A stretch of DNA of 64,000 nucleotides from Chloracidobacterium sp. (GTDB lineage: Bacteria > Acidobacteriota > Blastocatellia > Pyrinomonadales > Pyrinomonadaceae). Below, piece by piece: positions 59,443 to 64,000 of this stretch. Made by a program: the position numbers and the translations under genes. The stretch spans positions 1,922,001-1,986,000 of the forward strand of contig JADJTD010000001.1 of NCBI GenBank assembly GCA_016711345.1, read 5' to 3'. The notes below the pieces were generated by a model. It worked only from the letters and a program-made list of their open reading frames with translations. It ran no database searches and had not been told where the DNA came from. The first letter of the stretch is position 1. Each line of letters starts with the position of its first letter.

Positions 59443-59476
59443 TTGACTTTCTTTGAAACGTAATTACTATGTAATT
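59443..59476 (+). promoter_or_regulatory. mazEF promoter with overlapping palindromic operator
   Basis: TTGACT (59443-59448), a 16-base spacer and TACTAT (59465-59470) give a sigma-70-type promoter. AATTAC-TAT-GTAATT (59462-59476) is a perfect 6-bp inverted repeat that covers the -10 box and ends one base before the mazE ATG. A transcript would start at about the A of the ATG, so it would be leaderless. The palindrome is well placed for autorepression. Confidence 0.55.
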
Positions 59477-59725
59477 ATGAAGGCTCAAATAATTCAGATC
59501 GGTAACTCGCAGGGAATCCGAATACCAAAGGTTTTGCTCGAGGACAGCCGGATTACCGGCGAGGTCGATCTCGAACTCCATCCTGACGGCATACTCATCC
59601 GTAACACACAGCAGGCACGTGCGGGCTGGGACGAGGCGTTTAAGTCAATGGCGGAAAACGAGGACGACGAACTAGAAGGCGGCAATTCACCGACCGAATT
59701 CGAGAAAAAGGAGTGGCAATGGTAA
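59477..59725 (+). CDS. mazE: MazE-like AbrB/SpoVT antitoxin
   Basis: 82 residues from ATG 59477. The N-terminal KAQIIQIGNSQGIRIPKVLL is the swapped-hairpin DNA-binding domain of MazE/AbrB antitoxins. The C-terminal half is acidic (ENEDDELEGG) and should wrap the toxin. An ATG at 59453 is in frame but lies inside the promoter spacer. Its end overlaps the toxin gene by 7 bases. Confidence 0.9.
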   Translation: MKAQIIQIGNSQGIRIPKVLLEDSRITGEVDLELHPDGILIRNTQQARAGWDEAFKSMAENEDDELEGGNSPTEFEKKEWQW

Positions 59726-60036
59726 ATAGATTTGACGTTTGTCTTGTCAATCTCGACGCCGAGCCGTCGAAGGATGCAAAAAACACGCGTCCATGCGTCG
59801 TCATCTCGCCGGACGAGATGAACCGAAACATCTCAAACGTAATTATCGCTCCACTTTCCGCAGCAACGGCCAAATATCCAACCAGGATCTCAGTCAATTT
59901 TCTAAATAACGAACGCATGATCGTCCTCGATCAGATCCGCACAGTTGATAAGGTAAGGCTTGTGAAAAAGATTGGCGAGATTGAAAAGGGCGTTCAAAAA
60001 GAAACGCTTGAACGTCTGCAAGAGATCTTCTCATAG
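59719..60036 (+). CDS. mazF: MazF/PemK-family toxin
   Basis: 105 residues from ATG 59719, with GGAG 7 bases before it and a 7-base overlap with mazE. The start NRFDVCLVNLDAEPSKDAKN, the RPCVVISPDEMN strand with its Arg-Pro, VIIAPLSAATAKYPTRI and the LDQIRTVDKVRLVKKIGEI end are typical of MazF/PemK endoribonucleases that cut mRNA at short motifs. Complete and likely active. Confidence 0.92.
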   Translation: MVNRFDVCLVNLDAEPSKDAKNTRPCVVISPDEMNRNISNVIIAPLSAATAKYPTRISVNFLNNERMIVLDQIRTVDKVRLVKKIGEIEKGVQKETLERLQEIFS

Positions 60037-60038
60037 AC

Positions 60039-60698
60039 ATGAATATTACGATACCATTCCGATATGTATTAGCCTCGCTTTTAGTCTTTGCAATAACCTT
60101 TCATGGACTAATCATAAAAGCTCAGACAAATTCTTTAAAGACTGAAGAACCCGTTTCATATGAACAGATTCTCGATTTTCTTTACGCTGAATATTTTGTC
60201 GGTAGGGGAAGCGGTTATGGTATTCACATTCGATATACTCCCGAACGGGGAAATGAGCTACAGGTGACAATCATGGAAACAGATGATGGGCGCTCTGAAG
60301 TTCGTACTTTCGTACCCGTGAAAGAGAGTATTCGTGAGCAATTTTACAACTATCTTGAACGACACCCAAAGGCCACGTTTGAAGAGATTACGTCTAATAT
60401 TCGGGTAAAAAAAGAACTCATACCGTTATCTGCCACTGAAATCCGGGATCTCCGTAAAGAAATTCTGAATATAATTCGGAAATCGGTAAATATGGAAAAA
60501 GAGACTCTCCCTCGCCCGTCGAAAGAAATGTCTATTTTCCTCCACCCTGACGGCTATGAAATGTCGTTCTATGGTTTGGCTAACATTAACTTGTCCGGCG
60601 CGAGTCCCCAAGATTCCCCAGAACCTCCGTTTATTACGTGGATGAAAAAGAAACGACCCGTATTTGAAAAATGGGCTACTACTGCTCCATCTAAGTAG
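60039..60698 (+). CDS. Secreted protein of unknown function
   Basis: 219 residues. Signal peptide at 1-28 (hydrophobic YVLASLLVFAITFHGLII). The mature part has charged helices and beta strands (VEYILD-like EPVSYEQILDFLYAEYFVG, GYGIHIRYTPERGNELQVTI). No domain is recognised. It starts 3 bases after the mazF stop, so it may be on the toxin-antitoxin transcript, though it shows no link to that function. It ends in a convergent arrangement with an acetyltransferase gene. Confidence 0.6.
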   Translation: MNITIPFRYVLASLLVFAITFHGLIIKAQTNSLKTEEPVSYEQILDFLYAEYFVGRGSGYGIHIRYTPERGNELQVTIMETDDGRSEVRTFVPVKESIREQFYNYLERHPKATFEEITSNIRVKKELIPLSATEIRDLRKEILNIIRKSVNMEKETLPRPSKEMSIFLHPDGYEMSFYGLANINLSGASPQDSPEPPFITWMKKKRPVFEKWATTAPSK

Positions 60699-60715
60699 CA
60701 CGAAATCGACAACTT

Positions 60716-61234
60716 TTATTGAAACCCGTCGCGCATTAACCGCCAGTGCCAGATGTCGCCGTCCTCTGGATCGTGTTTTTCGGCGATCTTTGTAAGTCCG
60801 CATTTTTGCAGTACTTTTGTTGAGGCGTTCCATTCAGCCAATGTGTGAGCGTCAACCATATTAACGTCATCGTCCGCAAAAGCATGGTCGATCAAGCCGC
60901 GTGCGGCTTCAGTTGCTAAACCTTGATTTTCGTAACTTGGTGCCACGCTGTAACCAAATTCAACCATGCCGGCGGCATCAGGAGCGCCTTTGTAACCGCC
61001 GCAGCCGATCAATCTATTGTCGGCCGTGTGGACGATAAGATGCATGCCCCAAACCAAAGCTTGCGGGTCGTCGTCTATCATCTTTATCGAATAGGGAATG
61101 GATTCAGGAAAAAGGAGCCAGTTTTCCACAAGGCTTACACCGAGATGTTCGGCAAATTCGGCCTCGCTCGATAATAGAATTTCCAGATGCTCGCGGGTGC
61201 ATGGAATAAGTTTGAGTCTTTCGGTTTCTATCAT
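60716..61234 (-). CDS. GNAT family N-acetyltransferase (RimJ-like)
   Basis: 172 residues. IETERLKLIPCTREHLEILL at the start and the acetyl-CoA loop SVAPSYENQGLATEAARGLI are typical of the RimJ/RimL-type (Acetyltransf_3) group. WNASTKVLQKCGLTK is the family's final core segment. Acceptor unknown. Its start overlaps the mazG stop by 4 bases, so it is coupled to mazG. Confidence 0.88.
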   Translation of the reverse strand: MIETERLKLIPCTREHLEILLSSEAEFAEHLGVSLVENWLLFPESIPYSIKMIDDDPQALVWGMHLIVHTADNRLIGCGGYKGAPDAAGMVEFGYSVAPSYENQGLATEAARGLIDHAFADDDVNMVDAHTLAEWNASTKVLQKCGLTKIAEKHDPEDGDIWHWRLMRDGFQ

Positions 61235-62037
61235 GCTTTTTGAGCTTTTGCTTTGTTCCAGAGATCGTCCATCTCTTTTAGACTTGCGTCTTCCAGACTC
61301 TTACTGTCGCGTTTTAACTCATCCTCGATAAACTTGAAACGCTGGCGGAATTTGCGGTTTGTTTTCTTGAGTGCCGTTTCCGGTTCGACGTCCAAATGCC
61401 GAGCGAGATTCATCACAACAAATAGCAGATCGCCTATCTCTTCGGCTGCGTTTCCGGTGTCGCCTTTGCTGATCGCTTCTTTTAATTCCGCGACCTCTTC
61501 ATCGAGCTTTTCAAAGATCTGATCCGCATTTTCCCAATCAAACCCGACCTTTGCCGCTTTTTTTGTGAGTTTTAAGCCTTCGAGCAAGGCAGGGAAATGT
61601 ATCGGCACTTCGTCGAGGATCGATTCAAGCGTCTTCTCGACTTTTCCTGATGCTTTTCGCTCGTCTGCTTTAAGCTGGTCCCAGTTATCGAGAACGTCCT
61701 GAGCCTTTGCTAATTTTGTGTCGCCAAAGACATGCGGATGCCGCAAGATCAGCTTTTTGGCCACTCCTTCGGCGACCTCATCCATCGTAAAATCGCCGCG
61801 TTCGGCACCGATCGTCGAGTGAAACACGACTTGCAGCAGCAGATCGCCAAGCTCTTCACGCAAGTTCGCCGTGTCGCCTGTCTGGTCCGCTTCCTGTATC
61901 GCGTCAAAGGTTTCGTAGGCTTCCTCGATAAGGTATTGCGATAGCGATTGGTACGTCTGCTCCGCATCCCAAGGGCAACCGCCCGGAGCACGCAGGCGGT
62001 CCATTACGGCGATGAGTTCGTCGAAAGATTTTGACAT
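61231..62037 (-). CDS. mazG: Nucleoside triphosphate pyrophosphohydrolase
   Basis: 268 residues with two MazG domains, about 20-115 and 150-245. Each has the ExxE...ExxD metal site: YLIEEAYETFDAI and LREELGDLLLQVVFHS in the first, EVAELKEAISKG and AAEEIGDLLFVVMNLARH in the second. CPWDAEQTYQSLSQYLIEE is the family start. Removes abnormal or excess nucleoside triphosphates. It is not adjacent to mazEF in the E. coli order. Confidence 0.95.
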   Translation of the reverse strand: MSKSFDELIAVMDRLRAPGGCPWDAEQTYQSLSQYLIEEAYETFDAIQEADQTGDTANLREELGDLLLQVVFHSTIGAERGDFTMDEVAEGVAKKLILRHPHVFGDTKLAKAQDVLDNWDQLKADERKASGKVEKTLESILDEVPIHFPALLEGLKLTKKAAKVGFDWENADQIFEKLDEEVAELKEAISKGDTGNAAEEIGDLLFVVMNLARHLDVEPETALKKTNRKFRQRFKFIEDELKRDSKSLEDASLKEMDDLWNKAKAQKA

Positions 62038-62047
62038 AGGACTATTT

Positions 62048-62127
62048 AAGTCTAGGAAGTCTGGAAAGTCTAGGAAGTCTGGGAAGGTAGAAGATTCTTC
62101 CTCGACTTCCCAGACTTTCCACGACTT
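62048..62127. repeat. Inverted repeat of AAGTCTGGGAAG units
   Basis: AAGTCTGGGAAG (62075-62086) and CTTCCCAGACTT (62106-62117) are perfect 12-bp arms. The left side has three copies of GGAAGTCT / GGAAAGTCT, the right side two of the reverse complement. Lies between the divergent mazG and DUF1844 starts. Confidence 0.6.
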
Positions 62128-62174
62128 CCGAGACTAACGGCCAAAATGCTACTATCAAACCAAGGTGAAAATAT

Positions 62175-62735
62175 ATGATCGGTCACGACGACGAGAACGA
62201 AGAAGTACATTACAAGGTCGCTGACAAGCGAAAATTCAACGCTGACGGCTCGCTGCGCGACGGAGTTACGCTCGATGCAGCGCCGGTAAAACCGGTAGCT
62301 CCGGCTGAAGAAACTCCTGCGTCGCCGCCAAAGCAGCAAGTTCAGGAAACTCACATCGGCCCGATGGATGAGGAAGAGAAATTTCCGGGCGAAGAAGACG
62401 GTGAGGAGATGCCGGGAGCACAAGATCCGGCGAGCTTTGTAAATTTTCTCTCAACACTGGCCACCAACGCCGCCGCTGCTCTCGGCGCAGTTCCGCATCC
62501 GGCGACCGGAAAGCGAACGCTTGATCTGGAAACAGGCAAATACTGGCTCGACGTTTTGGGAATGGTGAAAGAAAAGACCAAAGGTAATCTTCATCCACAG
62601 GAAAGCCGCTTGCTTGAAGGCCTTCTCGGCGATCTGCGACTGCAGTATGTGCAACTCGTAAAAGCAACCGAAGAAAGACTAAAAGCCCAGGCGGCCCAGC
62701 AATTCTCCGGCTCTGATATTTTAGGCAAGAAATAG
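62175..62735 (+). CDS. DUF1844 family protein
   Basis: 186 residues. Residues about 85-175 carry the DUF1844 pattern: DPASFVNFLSTLATNAAAAL, GKYWLDVLGMVKEKTKGNL, ESRLLEGLLGDLRLQYVQL. The first 80 residues are charged and disordered (EEDGEEMPGAQ). Function unknown; conserved in Acidobacteriota and other diderms. Possible ribosome site AAGGTG before the ATG. A palindromic repeat follows the stop. Confidence 0.85.
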   Translation: MIGHDDENEEVHYKVADKRKFNADGSLRDGVTLDAAPVKPVAPAEETPASPPKQQVQETHIGPMDEEEKFPGEEDGEEMPGAQDPASFVNFLSTLATNAAAALGAVPHPATGKRTLDLETGKYWLDVLGMVKEKTKGNLHPQESRLLEGLLGDLRLQYVQLVKATEERLKAQAAQQFSGSDILGKK

Positions 62736-62740
62736 ATTCA

Positions 62741-62821
62741 CCACAGAGAACACAGAGAGCACTGAGAAAATCCACAACTATTTTCTTCCATATCTCTCTG
62801 TGTTCTCTGTGTTCTCTGTGG
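62741..62821. repeat. Palindromic repeat of the CCACAGAG type
   Basis: CCACAGAGAACACAGAGA (62741-62758) and TCTCTGTGTTCTCTGTGG (62804-62821) are a perfect 18-bp inverted repeat with about 45 bases between. It is the same end sequence as the GxxExxY cassettes at 0.8-1.5 kb, but with no gene inside. The inner part has further half-copies (CTCTGTGTTCTCTG). Confidence 0.8.
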
Positions 62822-62835
62822 TTAAATCTTCTTAG

Positions 62836-63603
62836 ATGAAGCTCACATTTCTCGGTACAGGTACTTCGACTGGCGTTCCGTCTATCGGGTGTGACTGTGA
62901 GACTTGTCTTTCGGACGATTTGCGTGACAAACGGTTGCGTGTTTCTATTCTTATTGAGCACCGGGATAAAAAGATACTGGTCGATACTTCAATTGATTTT
63001 CGGCAGCAGGCTTTGAGAGCAAAGATCAGCCATCTCGATGTTGTATTGATCACGCATTGCCATGTCGATCATGTTTTTGGGCTTGATGACATTCGGCCGT
63101 TGAACTTTCGCCACGGAGCGATGGGCGTTTATGCGAATGAGATCGCGTGGACCGACCTTCGACGGATTTTTCAATATATTTTCAATCCAACACATTTTGG
63201 CGGCGGCCTGCCGCAATTGATACCGCATACGGTTCAGCCTAATTCGCCATTTTGTATCGGCGAGGATCTTGAAATAACGCCGCTTGAGGTTATCCACGGT
63301 AAACTGCCGGTCATCGCCTACCGCTTTAACGATTTTGCATACGCGACCGACTTGAAAATTATCCCGCCTGCGTCGATGGACGGCCTTCGTGATCTCGATG
63401 TTCTGGTATTGGATTGTGTCCGTATCAAACCTCACTCGACGCATCTCTGCCTCGAAGAAGCTCTTGAAATAATCGCCGATCTCCGTCCAAAACGTGCTTT
63501 TCTCACGCACCTCAACCACGACATTCTCCACGAACGCGATTCCAGCCTTTTGCCCGACAACGTGTCGTTTGCCCACGACGAATTGGTTGTTGATCAGCTC
63601 TGA
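62836..63603 (+). CDS. MBL-fold metal-dependent hydrolase (PhnP-like)
   Basis: 255 residues. The start KLTFLGTGTSTGVPSIGCD with C19, C21 and C24 matches the extra zinc site of PhnP-type cyclic phosphodiesterases. The catalytic metal motif HCHVDH is at 74-79, followed by VFGLDDIRPLNF. Later motifs are VIHGKLPVIAYRF, DVLVLDC and LTHLNHDI. Cyclic phosphodiesterase activity is the family role; no phn genes are nearby. The palindromic repeat ends 14 bases before the start. Confidence 0.9.
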   Translation: MKLTFLGTGTSTGVPSIGCDCETCLSDDLRDKRLRVSILIEHRDKKILVDTSIDFRQQALRAKISHLDVVLITHCHVDHVFGLDDIRPLNFRHGAMGVYANEIAWTDLRRIFQYIFNPTHFGGGLPQLIPHTVQPNSPFCIGEDLEITPLEVIHGKLPVIAYRFNDFAYATDLKIIPPASMDGLRDLDVLVLDCVRIKPHSTHLCLEEALEIIADLRPKRAFLTHLNHDILHERDSSLLPDNVSFAHDELVVDQL

Positions 63604-63781
63604 TCCTGACAATTTTTTCCTCAAAGTTGCTGTTACGACTTGTTTAATTCTTGATTAAATTAAACTTACACAGTTCGCGCTGTAAAACCCGTGTCAATTT
63701 AACCCATAACTTTATCCTGCGCGCGTTAAATGTTGCAAAATCTATACTTAGCAGAAACTTTTAAAACCACCACATTTAGTG

Positions 63782-63810
63782 TTGACAAAGCGTTTTGACT
63801 ACAATATAGT
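63782..63810 (+). promoter_or_regulatory. Strong sigma-70-type promoter
   Basis: TTGACA (63782-63787), a 17-base spacer and TATAGT (63805-63810). The only match in this region with a perfect -35 box. It points at the gene starting at 63964, leaving a leader of about 147 bases. The stretch from the MBL stop (63603) to here shows no gene. Confidence 0.7.
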
Positions 63811-63893
63811 CTATACCACTGCAGGAAATAGCCTTTGATTTTTTATCCAAAGACCCGCCTGCAAATACACAAATATATTAGTGTGAACAACGG

Positions 63894-63919
63894 CCACGCT
63901 TGAAAAACACCAAGCGTGG
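63894..63919 (+). ncRNA. Leader hairpin
   Basis: CCACGCTTG (63894-63902) and CAAGCGTGG (63911-63919) pair perfectly over 9 bp with an 8-base loop, inside the leader downstream of the promoter at 63782. AGGTGGG follows directly, then a T/C-rich tract. It may be an attenuator or a protein-binding leader element. Confidence 0.5.
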
Positions 63920-63963
63920 AGGTGGGACTTTCTCTCTCTTTTTCACGCAAACAGGCTACCAAA

Positions 63964-64000
63964 ATGGATACGTTCTCAGCACAAACCGGCACAGCAGCAA
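63964..64000 (+). CDS. First codons of a gene cut by the window edge
   Basis: ATG at 63964 opens a frame that runs off the end (visible residues MDTFSAQTGTAA). It lies behind a strong promoter and a structured leader, so it is probably a real, well-expressed gene. AGG at 63953-63955 is a weak ribosome site. Too short to identify. Confidence 0.5.
   Translation, partial: MDTFSAQTGTAA

Noticed and set aside
62266..62961. 231-residue leftward frame over the DUF1844 gene and the palindrome
   Set aside because: Arg/His-rich antisense translation that crosses the inverted repeat.
1..64000. tRNA or rRNA genes
   Set aside because: No T-loop (GTTCRANYC) in a cloverleaf context or rRNA-like stretch was recognised by eye; a covariance search would settle this.

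Overview
The window reads as chromosome of a diderm, chemoheterotrophic bacterium. A TamB/Omp85 pair and a TonB-dependent receptor show an outer membrane. The combination of a carboxypeptidase-like TonB receptor, CarD and LysW-like proteins, and very large secreted proteins with Pro/Thr linkers and delta-60 repeats suggests Acidobacteriota, class Blastocatellia (Pyrinomonadaceae-like). That placement is inference; there is no rRNA in the window to confirm it. I saw no tRNA, rRNA, CRISPR array or transposase gene.

Layout. 0-3.2 kb: end of an unidentified gene, a small coiled-coil protein, a tandem array of repeat-bounded GxxExxY cassettes (one nearly whole but with a stop codon, two remnants), then selA and a YgiT-type zinc-finger gene. 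3.2-11 kb: serC, a TPR protein, acetyltransferase, YceH, RNase D-like exonuclease, thioesterase, CstA-type transporter. 11-18.2 kb: a leftward housekeeping run (pyrE, ASCH, truA, DUF952, uppS, cdsA, aspS) and a rightward DnaQ-like exonuclease plus queF. 18.2-22.2 kb: a small secreted peptide behind a structured leader, facing a probable metal-uptake unit (His/Cys-rich secreted protein, then a MerC domain in one frame with a TonB receptor). 22.2-26 kb: SixA, a PhoB/PhoR-like pair with three 11-bp-spaced boxes, CarD and dienelactone hydrolase.

26-44.6 kb is the accessory centre: three very large secreted proteins that share a C-terminal dockerin-like module, interleaved with two cyclic-di-GMP enzymes, a LysW-like protein and a sugar kinase. 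One of the three carries a metzincin zinc motif and more than 40 copies of a ten-residue Thr/Pro repeat with visible higher-order duplication. 45-54.8 kb: Omp85 and TamB (outer-membrane assembly) and a RibBX-like riboflavin enzyme with a degenerate GTP cyclohydrolase half. 54.9-64 kb: MFS transporter, galU and serS (bracketed by an inverted pair of short tandem repeats), a MazEF-like toxin-antitoxin pair, a secreted hypothetical, acetyltransferase, mazG, DUF1844, a PhnP-like hydrolase, and the first codons of a gene behind a strong promoter.

Themes. serC, serS and selA together cover serine synthesis, seryl-tRNA formation and its conversion to selenocysteinyl-tRNA. Several families of palindromic dispersed repeats sit in the intergenic spaces. 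The most unusual signals are the GxxExxY/palindrome cassettes, the shared C-terminal module of the giant secreted proteins, the small secreted peptide with its leader, and the MerC-TonB receptor continuous frame.
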